Positions 10,001 to 18,159 of a DNA stretch of 64,000 nucleotides are shown piece by piece. The position numbers were made by a program, and so were the translations under genes. Each line of letters begins with the position of its first letter. Position 1 is the stretch's first letter. Source of the stretch: Pseudoalteromonas sp. NC201 (GTDB lineage Bacteria; Pseudomonadota; Gammaproteobacteria; Enterobacterales; Alteromonadaceae); the NCBI RefSeq assembly GCF_002850255.1, contig NZ_CP022523.1, positions 816,486 through 880,485 on the forward strand, written 5' to 3'. The notes beneath the pieces were generated by a model that was not told the DNA's origin, ran no database searches, and saw only the letters and a program-made list of their open reading frames with translations.

Positions 10001-11138
10001 GTTTTTGTTGCAGTGTTCTTGAGAACGTTAAGATAGGAACATCTACACTCGACTGTACCGTATTATTAGCAGTTGAAATCGACTGATTAAGTGTCGCTGC
10101 TTGGTTCGTGATAACAAGGTCTAGTTTAACGTCTGCATCTGGAAAAGCTTTGTGTAATGGTGCTTGCGAGGTAGTTAAAATATTACCATTAATATCAAGA
10201 ACCTCACGCATAAACCCGGTGTCGCCATCAGTGGTGACACCGACTATAATATCACCGACTTGTATGTCGCTTAACGCACCTGCGGTGAGTGTGAGCCTAC
10301 CCATCTCTGGGGTAATTTCTACTCCCGATTGGCCATCAACGATAAAGGTTGTGTAACCGTCAACGGCTCTTGTTGCCGGTTTCAATTCGCTGCTCGGGTC
10401 TAATGTAGCGATGACTTCAGCATTTTCAAGCGGTTGCTCATCATGGTCACCTGTGTAGTCAACAAAATCTATTGCTTCAGCAACTTCTACATTGGCGCTT
10501 GCAGAGATAGAGTAGCCTGATTTATCTGAGACTGTGACCGTAAACTCAAGGTTATCTCCAGTGTAGTCTTCAGGGATTTTTAGTGAAGCAAAATCGGGTT
10601 TATCGTTATCAATGTTAAGCTCTATATCTGTTGATTCTTCCCATACAATGCTGTCAATTTCAACGGCACTCGATATATCTGCTTTTAATTGTGCCCACGA
10701 CCCTTTCGCGATGCTCTGAGGTACTTGCAATTGAATCGTTATGTTGTTCAGGTTGTTTACGGTAACAACTACCTGATCAGTAGCACTTCCTCCTTCATCA
10801 TCAATAACTGTTAATTCGAAGCTTAACTCCTCGTTTTCTGTGACATCTGGAGCCACAAATGAGGAAATTGCGTTGCTTTGGTCCGATAGCAAAACTGGTG
10901 GGCCTGAAAGTTGCTGCCACTGGTAGCTTTTAATCACCCCATCGTTATCTGTGCCACTACCGTGTAATGTGACGGTTGCCTTTTCATCGACCGTTTGATT
11001 TTCTCCTGCTTGAGCAATCGGTAGGCTGTTCGTTGGTTTATTTATATCGTTATCTGAGTCCCCACCACATGCGACTAAAACGCCTGTTAACAACGTAATT
11101 AGGGTTGTGCGTAGAGGAATGTATTTATGCAGATCCAT
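7038..11138 (-). CDS. Giant PKD / von Willebrand D domain lipoprotein
   Basis: 1366 residues from the start chosen here. That ATG (11138) is preceded by AAGGA with 5-nt spacing and gives a clean lipoprotein signal (hydrophobic TLLTGVLVA before C24); an upstream in-frame ATG at 11168 is less suitable. Residues ~35-125 form a PKD/REJ-like Ig domain (AGENQTV...DNDGVIKSYQW). About 635-705 is a carboxypeptidase-regulatory-like Ig fold (GAISDVDGSPISDADV). About 740-900 is a von Willebrand factor D domain (TGDPNLRTFDG, YGFNGVGEYIL). The C-terminal ~240 residues have an alternating strand/helix pattern with IKLIVLWTP and GGRIVFVGEHE, like the DUF4350/amidotransferase-like folds that bind rather than catalyse. 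It is probably an outer-membrane-anchored surface protein for adhesion or binding; the substrate is unknown. A TraT-like gene is divergent at 11296. Confidence 0.7.
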   Translation of the reverse strand: MDLHKYIPLRTTLITLLTGVLVACGGDSDNDINKPTNSLPIAQAGENQTVDEKATVTLHGSGTDNDGVIKSYQWQQLSGPPVLLSDQSNAISSFVAPDVTENEELSFELTVIDDEGGSATDQVVVTVNNLNNITIQLQVPQSIAKGSWAQLKADISSAVEIDSIVWEESTDIELNIDNDKPDFASLKIPEDYTGDNLEFTVTVSDKSGYSISASANVEVAEAIDFVDYTGDHDEQPLENAEVIATLDPSSELKPATRAVDGYTTFIVDGQSGVEITPEMGRLTLTAGALSDIQVGDIIVGVTTDGDTGFMREVLDINGNILTTSQAPLHKAFPDADVKLDLVITNQAATLNQSISTANNTVQSSVDVPILTFSRTLQQKLSPEVTSVVELKMNSSAQIGIEFSIIRGEVTHFSTIAQADYLTNTYLKANYSYKGGLNKSKVFNPIINKNVKLFVGPIPLFLNVKLHPQLGANVIVADKANLKMGISASGNYRTGFKYQNEKLSPVHSFVPVISQIGPEYELSGETSAKVKAELQFMLSAYELSVPLPFGNKIELDGPGAGLAMGPYAKYAAKANYKSADHEPNCKLELSVGLGVNANLDYGFVGDILGLTSKAKKKKIPLYDLEQPIWGSEVCPFETQFNTLTGAISDVDGSPISDADVSLTSVSTGFSQQLSSDTSGAFSSPPLAVGDYHVIASKSGFQPERITITVTEDTNQPVQLILLSGEPVDGSNPIDDNLGNPRKQARVTGDPNLRTFDGLNYGFNGVGEYILAKSNIDTFEIQGRYVAVPGNQHVSFNAAVAANVAGTRVTFYPNDEGLAVLIDGQLQTLNNGASELSNQASIFKQNNRHYEITWPDTSLLKVYRRGEFVETEVLLPNSRAGSVNGLLGYFDGNVDNDLTDANGNQIEDQGNFNQLYDIYGNSWRVTSESSLFDYFNDETPESFVDLNFPRTLLTQARLEAQIGSAEYQRVKELCQKYVSIKSRLEACIIDVALTGNESDLSAYRAISEPTSELTLKVPPQITILSPTPGAILSSNILIEGKIETVQSSIAKLFISINGEAKRDISFALNSGSFALTQPAESFVQGENNIILYATDSQGSRANSIIGFTFDSNVAPAAGGDLIVFNDVNILDDERIYKADNTQFAKNLASFSGNSLRAQGSKIVLDRSHDSRCSWSCQSINYLYSTWEDLGFEVITYQSLEDWDLDDPQIKLIVLWTPLNSYSPDEVSRLKQFAAQGGRIVFVGEHELFYGLKGIEVENNFLISMGAFMRNIGKDVYGGNHYFDVGEDNQHQTVQNVETLVFNRVSLLSLGPNDYPLVKSADGLDVIAGVARIDINNQSNERQQYYFMLHQSNKPKNPPSPIVSDRSTN

Positions 11139-11295
11139 AACCATCCTTATGTATTTGAGCGAGAGCAAGTTGCTTTGAAAAAATAAGAATGCGTGAAAAA
11201 AACAGCATGAGACAGGGTCGAAATTTCCACCTTGTTCAGTATCGGTTCATTGAATAAATTAACTAGGTGTTAATAAAATCAAAAGGGTTATGGAC

Positions 11296-12072
11296 ATGGA
11301 ACACGGCACTATATCACAACAATCTACAGGAAAATCTATATCAGGCGTTTGGAATTTGCCTTTACTGCTTTGTTTGCTCTTTCTGTTAGTGCAGCTGGCT
11401 GGGTGTAATGCGATGCACACTGCGGTGAAAAAGCGAGATTTAAGAGTTGAAACTAAAATGAGCGACTCTATATTTCTAGATCCAGTCAGTCAGGACAAGC
11501 GCACAGTGTTTTTGCAACTCAGAAACACATCGGATAAGCAGGATTTAGTCATCGCTAACGAGATACAAACTGCATTATTGTCAAAAGGCTACAAGGTTGT
11601 TAATGACCCAGATGCAGCGCACTTTTGGATCCAAGCGAATATTCTCAAAGCTGGCAGAACAACCGCTGATGAAAATCGAGGAATTTTAGCCCAAGGCTAT
11701 GGTGGGGCTGTAGCGGGTGCTATTGTTGGTGTTCAGTTTGGTAGTGGTCGAGGACAAGCTGCTGCAGGCTTGCTTGGCGCAGCTGCGGGCTTTGTTGCTG
11801 ATGCAATGGTGGAAGACGTTTATTTTAATATTGTTACTGACTTACAGGTTTCTGAGCGCGCGAAATCGGGTGTCGAAGTACAAGAAGGTAATAGAGCTAA
11901 ACTAAAGCAAGGTAACTCAGGCTATAAATCGGTGACTTCAAACGAGGTGACCGACCGTAAAAAGTATCAAACACGGATCGTTTCTACAGCGAATAAAGTA
12001 AATCTGGAATTCGTTGAGGCTCGACCCAAGCTAGTCCAAGGTTTAGTAAATTCTATTTCGGGCCTGTTGTAG
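11296..12072 (+). CDS. traT: TraT-like complement resistance / surface exclusion lipoprotein
   Basis: About 258 residues with a lipoprotein signal (LLCLLFLLVQLAGC) and a TraT-type body: CNAMHTAVKKRDLRVETKMS, then a Gly/Ala-rich double hydrophobic segment (GGAVAGAIVGVQFG, AAAGLLGAAAGFVADAM) and YFNIVTDLQVSER. TraT proteins are outer-membrane lipoproteins that on F-type plasmids block mating aggregates and confer serum resistance. No conjugation genes are near, so this is likely a chromosomal member with a surface role. An ATG at 11290 is also in frame, but AAAAGGG lies only 2 nt before it and 8 nt before 11296, so the latter is preferred. A strong hairpin follows the stop. The family call is confident; the role here is inferred. 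Confidence 0.8.
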   Translation: MEHGTISQQSTGKSISGVWNLPLLLCLLFLLVQLAGCNAMHTAVKKRDLRVETKMSDSIFLDPVSQDKRTVFLQLRNTSDKQDLVIANEIQTALLSKGYKVVNDPDAAHFWIQANILKAGRTTADENRGILAQGYGGAVAGAIVGVQFGSGRGQAAAGLLGAAAGFVADAMVEDVYFNIVTDLQVSERAKSGVEVQEGNRAKLKQGNSGYKSVTSNEVTDRKKYQTRIVSTANKVNLEFVEARPKLVQGLVNSISGLL

Positions 12073-12090
12073 CTAGGTGTGCGGTAATAT

Positions 12091-12139
12091 TGGAAATATA
12101 GTATTAGCATGGAAGTAACGTGCCAATACTATATTTCCA
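12091..12139 (+). terminator. Long-stem hairpin after the TraT-like gene
   Basis: A 15-bp perfect inverted repeat, TGGAAATATAGTATT (12091-12105) and AATACTATATTTCCA (12125-12139), followed by TTTATTTTTA. It starts 18 nt after the stop and probably ends transcription of the TraT-like gene. The stem is AT-rich. Confidence 0.6.
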
Positions 12140-12162
12140 TTTATTTTTAACTGCTATAGCGA

Positions 12163-12224
12163 ATAGCAGACACCCATCATAATATAGATGCGAATTGTGG
12201 TGGGGTCTGTGTTAGTGCTTTATT
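12163..12224. repeat. 62-bp structured repeat, copy 1
   Basis: This stretch is clearly related to 13019-13080: same length, about 80% identical allowing one shifted base. Both copies fold into a hairpin around a shared AATTGTGGTGGG segment. Here CAGAC near the left end faces GTCTG near the right, with one bulged A. It lies 7 bp after the 3' end of the minus-strand acetyltransferase gene. It could be an attC-like site or a REP/MITE-type element; neither is proven. Confidence 0.55.
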
Positions 12225-12230
12225 GGCTTG

Positions 12231-12722
12231 TTATACAACTTTTAACTCATGAGTCCAATCTTTCCATGAAATTGATTTGCCCGGCAGTACTATTTTTGAG
12301 AAAGGCCACACCGATTGAAGCCAGTTTAAGATAGTCTGATAAAGTATTTTTTCTAACGCAATACTATCATCTCGAATCCACAAGTAGACTTCGCAGTCAT
12401 AATTTAGTGAACGGCTTGGATCTATATAAACAGAGCCTAGACATTTTTCTTTTGAATTGTTAAATACGGAATATGCAAAAGCATCCCTTGATTCAAATTC
12501 TTGTTTATGAACCCTTAAGCTTTCTATATTTTCTTCGAGGGTCATATTAACTTTAGGCCACTCAGTTTCAGGGCCAAATATTCCTTGTAGTCTTTTTTGA
12601 CTGGACATTACAGCTTCAAAGTCTAACTCAGCAACTTCCTCTTCAAGCACTCTGAAATGAAAATTTTCACTATCAAAAAACGTCGGAGGCTGGAACGATT
12701 CAGGAATAAAAGGATTGGGCAT
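12231..12722 (-). CDS. GNAT-like acetyltransferase
   Basis: About 163 residues. The start is placed at the ATG at 12722 (MPNPFIPESFQPP), because upstream codons to the GTG at 12770 lack a ribosome site and run toward a hairpin. The pattern is GNAT-like: FHFRVLEEEVAELDFEAVMSS near the N-terminus, AFAYSVFNNSKEKCLGSVYIDP in the acceptor and strand region, then EVYLWIRDD. The usual Q/R-x-x-G-x-G/A acetyl-CoA loop is poorly preserved, so the activity is uncertain. It stands alone on the minus strand between two copies of a 62-bp hairpin repeat, which hints at a mobile or cassette-like unit. The substrate is unknown. Confidence 0.55.
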   Translation of the reverse strand: MPNPFIPESFQPPTFFDSENFHFRVLEEEVAELDFEAVMSSQKRLQGIFGPETEWPKVNMTLEENIESLRVHKQEFESRDAFAYSVFNNSKEKCLGSVYIDPSRSLNYDCEVYLWIRDDSIALEKILYQTILNWLQSVWPFSKIVLPGKSISWKDWTHELKVV

Positions 12723-13018
12723 ACTCAGGGCTATCCGTAGTCGTATAACATTTAAGTATTTATGCGACACACAGTTTGTGTTGCATAATCGCTTGTTGGA
12801 CTGAGCCGCTACCTGCTCGGTGTGACAGAGTTGGCGTTGCTTATGCTGTGGGCTTACTTAGAAAAAATAGACTTTTTAGAGGCTTTATCGCCCCTAGCTA
12901 GTTTGAGCAGCTAATCTATTATTAATTAAGCTTTCCCTGCATTGCTCAGCGTTTATTATGCATTCATTACACCTAAATTTGGCTGGATAAGCAATTATAT
13001 TTTTATAAGTACAGATAG
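12723..13018. other. Spacer between the acetyltransferase gene and repeat copy 2
   Basis: No gene is supported. There is an imperfect hairpin with GCGACACA / TGTGTTGC arms at about 12761-12784, close to the 5' end of the minus-strand acetyltransferase gene; the promoter of that gene should lie here. Confidence 0.35.
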
Positions 13019-13080
13019 ATAGCGGACACCCGCCATAACATAGGTGCAAATTGTGGTGGGTGTCCGCATTAGTCCTTATT
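13019..13080. repeat. 62-bp structured repeat, copy 2
   Basis: A hairpin with a 14-bp stem: GCGGACACCCGCCA (13022-13035) and TGGTGGGTGTCCGC (13054-13067), one G-T pair and an 18-nt loop. Compared with copy 1 at 12163-12224 at least one stem pair has changed on both sides (A-T to G-C), so the structure, not only the sequence, seems to be kept. It lies about 90 bp after the stop of the minus-strand nuclease gene. Confidence 0.6.
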
Positions 13081-13167
13081 ATTTCTTCTGGCTCAGGGAC
13101 TTACTGGAGTGGTAGTTTTTCCGTGCTATGCAAAGCATACAAAAATTACCAATGTGGCCAATTATTG

Positions 13168-14088
13168 CTAGTTCGCTTTTTTAACGAGCCCATTATTGTC
13201 GAATTCATATGCCCTAAGCCCATCGTCAGTTATTCCTGCGATTATACAACCTTTTGAATCAATAACTGTTAGCCTCAACTCTCTATCATCGGTAATTTTT
13301 GCTTCAAACCTGTCTGTTATGTATGGAACCTCAAATTCAATACCATGAACCGCTACTAACAAACCATGTACCTTAATGTATGCCCCTTCTAGAATGTAAC
13401 AGCCGTGGGACATGCCTGTCACCTCATGTATATCACCATAGCCATTAGAAGTAAGTTCGAATAGGTTTAATAGCTCATTTCCTTGGCTATCATAAAAATA
13501 CTGAAGCTGAGTACGATAACTAAAAGTGTTCTCACCTGCTTTTAGCAGTGAGCGCAGCTCTTTCTTTCCTTGCTCCGTAAAATGAGGGGTTATTTTGATA
13601 TTAGCTCTATCAGGCCCGTAAATCATTCCTTCTATGATTAGGCTAGAAATAAAGTTATTTTCATCCAACTCAATACTTGGCCTTAGCTCATATAGCTCTA
13701 TTGGTTTACCAACTATACCTTCCGAGTTATCGGCATATTTACGTGCTGGTAACGTATAACCAGTTGCAGAGAAGAACTTTCCAGAGTTAATTTCTTTAAT
13801 ATCTGGCAGTGCTCCGCCTAGCTTTTGAAGGTCTCCACGCCCCACTTTTTTACCTTGTACGGTATAGTCTTTCGCCTCTCCCATTGAAGCTTCTGCACCG
13901 CTACCGGAATAAACATCCATTTGATACAACGTATCTGACAAGGCACCTCTTAATCTCTCATCATGTTTTACATCTCCACCTTCAAGAATATGAAGTACAA
14001 TAGCTGCTAGCCTTTCATATGCTTCGCCTTTCTTTACTGGGGAGTAACCAAATACCTCGTAAAAAAGCTTGTCTATAGAAGATGCCAT
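13168..14088 (-). CDS. Solitary PD-(D/E)XK restriction-endonuclease-like protein
   Basis: 306 residues. The N-terminal ~120 look like a PD-(D/E)XK nuclease of the Mrr/restriction type: GEAYERLAAIVL helix, then D58 in YQMDVY and GEAK with E71 and K73, then a KVGRGDLQKLGG helix. The C-terminal ~180 residues are beta-rich (LQYFYDSQGNELLNLFEL, GLLVAVHGIEFEVPY) and could be a DNA-reading or regulatory part. No methylase, specificity or helicase gene is adjacent, so it resembles a solitary type IV-like modified-DNA restriction enzyme or another defence nuclease. A structured repeat is downstream at 13019. Recognition of modified DNA is only inferred. The catalytic motif is visible; the family is moderately sure. 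Confidence 0.6.
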   Translation of the reverse strand: MASSIDKLFYEVFGYSPVKKGEAYERLAAIVLHILEGGDVKHDERLRGALSDTLYQMDVYSGSGAEASMGEAKDYTVQGKKVGRGDLQKLGGALPDIKEINSGKFFSATGYTLPARKYADNSEGIVGKPIELYELRPSIELDENNFISSLIIEGMIYGPDRANIKITPHFTEQGKKELRSLLKAGENTFSYRTQLQYFYDSQGNELLNLFELTSNGYGDIHEVTGMSHGCYILEGAYIKVHGLLVAVHGIEFEVPYITDRFEAKITDDRELRLTVIDSKGCIIAGITDDGLRAYEFDNNGLVKKAN

Positions 14089-14382
14089 GATTTCTCCAAG
14101 AGCTAACTGTAATTAGTGAAACCTTTCAAGGAAGGCTAACTCGTAAGGTAGGAGCTGACCTTTGTATAGACAAACTAATTAAGTTTTAAAAGATTATCGT
14201 AAACATACACTAGTCGAAATAAAGTTAATTCACAACAGCAGCATTAGGAAGGCACGTCAAAGATTAGGTGAAGGGCGGCTGTCTGCTCATAGTAGCCTGT
14301 CAACGCAGATTTACGCCACTACATTATAGATATACCAGCGCATGTCTTATCCAAGCCTCAGGTTAAATAATATAATTAACGC

Positions 14383-15099
14383 TCAGGACTGTGATTTATA
14401 AAAGCTTTCTAACTTATCTAAAAAACCATACAGTTTTTGGTTCATTTCGTCATAGTTATGGTTCAGTAAAACCTCTGGCTCATCTACAAATGGATGCTGC
14501 AACGCGTCACTGAGGTCGTCATTTTCAATCAGTAATGCGACGATATCTTTGGTAAATTCCATATGGCATTGAAAACCGTATACTAGGTCTCTATAGGCGA
14601 CAATTTGCCTTGGGCACCCCGCGCTATATGCAATCACTTGTGCTCCATTGGTGAGCCCTGGCATATCATTATGCCAATGGCCAACATCCAACACTTTTCC
14701 AAAATGGCTAAATAGTGGGTGTGTCATCCCGGCTTCCGTCAAAGTTATCGGGTATTTTCCTATTTCACGCTCAGGGCTAGGTTCAAATGTTGCACCTAAC
14801 GCTTCACCAATGAGTTGCGACCCTAAGCATATACCAAGCACAACCTTTCCGGCGGTAATCGAGTTCAAGATGACTTCTTGCTCACCTTTTGCATCGAAGT
14901 GTGGGCATTGCTCAATAGTTGTTGACGGATCTTGAGGTCCTCCCATGACAATCAAAAAATCTAAGTCTTCGATATTTTTTGGGAGCGCTTCTCCTTGATA
15001 AACTCGCGAGTAAGTAATGGTATGGCCGCGTTTATTTGCCCAAGATTCATAGGCGCCGGGCGCTTCAAAATGTTCATGAACGATAAAGTGAATATGCAT
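14383..15099 (-). CDS. Class I glutamine amidotransferase-like protein
   Basis: 238 residues forming a single amidotransferase type 1 domain of the GMP-synthase-like (GuaA N-terminal) kind. The nucleophile C91 is in GICLGSQLIG, and H179 and E181 lie in FQCHMEF, the Cys-His-Glu triad. MGGPQDPST near residue 52 is the oxyanion-region loop. As a stand-alone domain it may hydrolyse glutamine or act on a gamma-glutamyl compound; the acceptor is unknown. It is divergent from an AraC-type regulator gene at 15198 with 98 bp between, so that regulator may control it. Confidence 0.8.
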   Translation of the reverse strand: MHIHFIVHEHFEAPGAYESWANKRGHTITYSRVYQGEALPKNIEDLDFLIVMGGPQDPSTTIEQCPHFDAKGEQEVILNSITAGKVVLGICLGSQLIGEALGATFEPSPEREIGKYPITLTEAGMTHPLFSHFGKVLDVGHWHNDMPGLTNGAQVIAYSAGCPRQIVAYRDLVYGFQCHMEFTKDIVALLIENDDLSDALQHPFVDEPEVLLNHNYDEMNQKLYGFLDKLESFYKSQS

Positions 15100-15197
15100 C
15101 TTTGTGCCTTTTAATTTACGATAGGCTATAGATGGTATATTAAATTCGGATGGCGTAACTTATACTAACAGACGTTTAATGTTGATAAGTCGCCAAG

Positions 15198-15989
15198 ATG
15201 CAAGCTAATGACCTTATTAAAGGTTCTCCTAATAAACAAATCATAACTAAAACGACGAATATGGCTTCTGGCTATGTTGATGACTTCCACTCGCATTCGT
15301 GGCATCAAATTGTGTTTCCTTTGCAGGGGCTGCTGCAATCAAGTATCGGCGATAAAAGCGGGATTGTTCCTCACAATGGCATGCTCTACATACCCGCAAA
15401 TACAGTGCATAAATCCATAGCGATCACAAATACACAGTTTTTGGCGATTTACCTTAATCCCGACAAATATGTTCAGTATGGAGACAAACCAAAATCCTGT
15501 CTGGTAACGCCATTTATTAAAGCATTAATACTGCTTCTATTTGAAAACGAGACGCTCACTCAAGCAGAGTCCAATATCACACATTTGCTAACGGTATTGC
15601 GGGATCAAATCACGATCGCAAACCATTATGAAATACCCCTACTCATACCTACCGATAAACGCCTTTTATCCATTTTCTTACAGCTTAAAGAGCAACCGGA
15701 TCTACCATTTACTTTAAAGGAATGGGCAACAAAAGTAGGCGCTTCTGAGCGCACTTTGTCGCGATTGTGCTCAAGAGAGTTTTCTCAATCATTTTCACGG
15801 TGGAGACAAAATGTGAGGTTAGTTTTATCTTTGCAATTGTTAGGGTCGCAAAAGAGCATACAGGAAATTGCTATTGAGTTGGGGTACGCTTCTGACTCTG
15901 CGTTTGTTCAAGCGTTTAAGAAATTGTTCAACCAAACACCGAGAAAGTACCGAATTGCCAACTTACAGCACAACGTAAATTTATTTTGA
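15198..15989 (+). CDS. AraC-family transcriptional regulator
   Basis: 263 residues. The N-terminal half is a cupin-like sensing domain (HSHSWHQIVFPLQGLLQSS with HxH, then PAGTVH-like IPANTVHKS). The C-terminal ~100 residues are the double AraC helix-turn-helix: KEWATKVGASERTLSRLC and SIQEIAIELGYASDSAFVQAFKKLF, ending TPRKYR. Members of this layout often respond to small effectors. The divergent amidotransferase gene at 14383 is a likely target. The ATG at 15198 has a weak ribosome site. Effector unknown. Confidence 0.85.
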   Translation: MQANDLIKGSPNKQIITKTTNMASGYVDDFHSHSWHQIVFPLQGLLQSSIGDKSGIVPHNGMLYIPANTVHKSIAITNTQFLAIYLNPDKYVQYGDKPKSCLVTPFIKALILLLFENETLTQAESNITHLLTVLRDQITIANHYEIPLLIPTDKRLLSIFLQLKEQPDLPFTLKEWATKVGASERTLSRLCSREFSQSFSRWRQNVRLVLSLQLLGSQKSIQEIAIELGYASDSAFVQAFKKLFNQTPRKYRIANLQHNVNLF

Positions 15990-16110
15990 TCAACTTCTGC
16001 TGCTTTCAGGTTACCTGTACTAGAGACGAAAGTATCTTATCGCGAATGCTTTTAAGTTCTTCTCGCTTTATGTAGTCTAGGCGGGATTTGATTATTGGAG
16101 GCATTTCGCG

Positions 16111-18015
16111 ATGTTGCGAATTCTTTTATGTGCTAGCTTAGGATTAGCACCAAGTTTTGGGTTAGTTGCCAAAGAGGTAATGACCCCTGACAAGCTTTGG
16201 CAAGTAAAGCGCGTAAGTGCGCTTGGGTTATCTAAAGACAACACCCATGTAATTTATCGAGTTACAACGCCAAGCGTTGAAAACAATGACTTTGATAGCA
16301 AAGTTTATCAAGTGCCGTTAAAGGGTGGGGCGTCTCAGCTTTTAAGCGCGTATCAAGGAATATTGTCAGACGACAACATTTCACCAGATGGCAGCAAAAA
16401 ACTATTTCATGACACCGTCAATGTTGAAGCTGTGTTAGCCACGGATAGACACAAAGCGCTTACGCAAGCAGATGCGTATGTATTTGATGATTTAAACTAC
16501 CGCCATTGGGATACCTGGAAAGACGGCAGTGTTAAACATGTGCTCTATCAGGATCTAATCACAGAAGAAAAAGTCGACATCATGAAAGGGATGCCTTTTG
16601 ATAGTCCGACCTCACCATTTGGTGGTTCAAGCGATTATGTTTGGGGTCCAAAAGGTGAAAATATTTACTATGTCAGTAAAAAGCTGACTGGCGCAGAATA
16701 TGCGAGCAGCACCAACACAGATATTTATCGTTATAACTTAGCGAGCAAGAAAACCACCAATCTAACCGAGCAAAACTTGGGTTATGATAAAAGCCCTGAG
16801 TTCTCATCGACAGGGTTGCTGGCTTTCTTACGTATGGATGAAGCCGGTAACGAGGCGGATAAAAATGACATTATCGTTAAGTTGGGTGACAGAGAAGTCA
16901 ACTTAACTGCGCACTGGGACGGCACGGTAAGCAGTTTTGAGTGGAGTCACGATGGTAAGCATATTTATTTTATTGCACCAGTTGACGGGACAATCCAGCT
17001 ATTTCAAGTAGCGGTGAGCAGCAAAACCAAAGCCAATCCAAAAATTAAGCAGCTAACTAAGGGCATGTTTGATGTAAATAGCATTGTCGCTGCCCTAGAC
17101 GATCAGTTAGTTGTTACTCGCAATAGCATGAATCGAGCAAAAGAGATCTTCCGCTTTGATCTGAATAGTAAAAAGCTTGTTGCGCTGACAAATGTGAATG
17201 AGGCGTTTTATGCTGATTTGGATTTACCGAACGTTGAAAAGCGAATGGTGAAGACAAAAGACGGCGAAGACATGCTAACTTGGGTTATCTACCCACCTAA
17301 TTTTGATAAGCGTAAGCAATATCCAACGCTGTTATACCTTCAAGGTGGTCCACAGTCGCCGTTATCACAGTTTTATTCCTTCCGCTGGAACTTCCAAGTG
17401 ATGGCATCACAAGGCTACATTGTGGTTGCGCCAAACCGTCGTGGTATGCCTGGACACGGCGTGAAATGGAATAAAGATATCAGCCAAGATTGGGGGGGTA
17501 AGGTAATGCAAGATTACCTTGACGCTATCGACGATGTTGCGAAAGAGTCATATGTTGACAACAAACGTATCGCGGCAGTTGGTGCAAGTTTTGGTGGTTA
17601 CTCTGCGTTTTACTTAGCTGGCAATCATGATGGTCGTTTCAAAACCTTTATCGCGCACTGTGGCATTTTTGATTTGCGCAGTATGTACGGCACAACCGAA
17701 GAAATGTTCTTCGTGAACAACGAATTGGGTGGCGCGTACTGGGAGCAAAACAATGCAGCAATCAGCAAGGCATACAATCAGTTTAACCCAATCAGCTATG
17801 TGGATAAGTGGGATGCGCCGATGTTCGTGATCCATGGTGGTAAAGACTACCGTGTACCGCTGAGCCAAGGAATGCAAGCCTTTCAAGCTGCTAAACTACG
17901 TGGCTTGAAAAGCCGTTTTCTTTATTTCCCTGAAGAAAACCACTGGGTACTGACACCGCAAAACGGAATAGTCTGGCAGCGTGAATTCTTCAAGTGGTTA
18001 GAAGAAACTTTATAA
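16111..18015 (+). CDS. Secreted S9-family peptidase
   Basis: 634 residues with a signal peptide (MLRILLCASLGLAPSFGLVAKE). Residues ~25-370 are beta-propeller-like repeats with SPDGSKKLF and SHDGKHIYFI blades. The C-terminal alpha/beta-hydrolase domain has the nucleophile S493 in GASFGGYS, D579 in GGKDYRVP and H611 in ENHWVL, the prolyl oligopeptidase/acylaminoacyl-peptidase triad. It should cleave short peptides in the periplasm or outside, probably in peptide scavenging. The start has GGAGG about 7 nt upstream. A strong terminator follows at 18037, so it is likely monocistronic. Family call is secure; the exact specificity (DPP-like or oligopeptidase) is not. Confidence 0.9.
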   Translation: MLRILLCASLGLAPSFGLVAKEVMTPDKLWQVKRVSALGLSKDNTHVIYRVTTPSVENNDFDSKVYQVPLKGGASQLLSAYQGILSDDNISPDGSKKLFHDTVNVEAVLATDRHKALTQADAYVFDDLNYRHWDTWKDGSVKHVLYQDLITEEKVDIMKGMPFDSPTSPFGGSSDYVWGPKGENIYYVSKKLTGAEYASSTNTDIYRYNLASKKTTNLTEQNLGYDKSPEFSSTGLLAFLRMDEAGNEADKNDIIVKLGDREVNLTAHWDGTVSSFEWSHDGKHIYFIAPVDGTIQLFQVAVSSKTKANPKIKQLTKGMFDVNSIVAALDDQLVVTRNSMNRAKEIFRFDLNSKKLVALTNVNEAFYADLDLPNVEKRMVKTKDGEDMLTWVIYPPNFDKRKQYPTLLYLQGGPQSPLSQFYSFRWNFQVMASQGYIVVAPNRRGMPGHGVKWNKDISQDWGGKVMQDYLDAIDDVAKESYVDNKRIAAVGASFGGYSAFYLAGNHDGRFKTFIAHCGIFDLRSMYGTTEEMFFVNNELGGAYWEQNNAAISKAYNQFNPISYVDKWDAPMFVIHGGKDYRVPLSQGMQAFQAAKLRGLKSRFLYFPEENHWVLTPQNGIVWQREFFKWLEETL

Positions 18016-18036
18016 TTGATGTCACTACTAGTTAAG

Positions 18037-18073
18037 AAAATGCCAGATCGCACAGTGTGTAGTCTGGCATTTT
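18037..18073 (+). terminator. Rho-independent terminator after the S9 peptidase
   Basis: An 11-bp stem, AAAATGCCAGA (18037-18047) and TCTGGCATTTT (18063-18073), running into a T-rich stretch. Placed 22 nt after the stop. Confidence 0.85.
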
Positions 18074-18159
18074 TGTTTTGCAGTTTAACCTTGGTGCTGT
18101 GCTAGTATTGGTGTGCCCAAAAATTGAATTAGTCAACGGAAAATAGAAGGAAAAGTTAA

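Noticed and set aside
12140..12230. Firm call of an integron attC site
   Set aside because: The end motifs match the RYYYAAC/GTTRRRY core only partly, and no integrase gene is in the window. Kept as a structured repeat.
13051..13257. 68-codon plus-strand frame
   Set aside because: It starts inside the structured repeat and runs antisense into the nuclease gene; no ribosome site.
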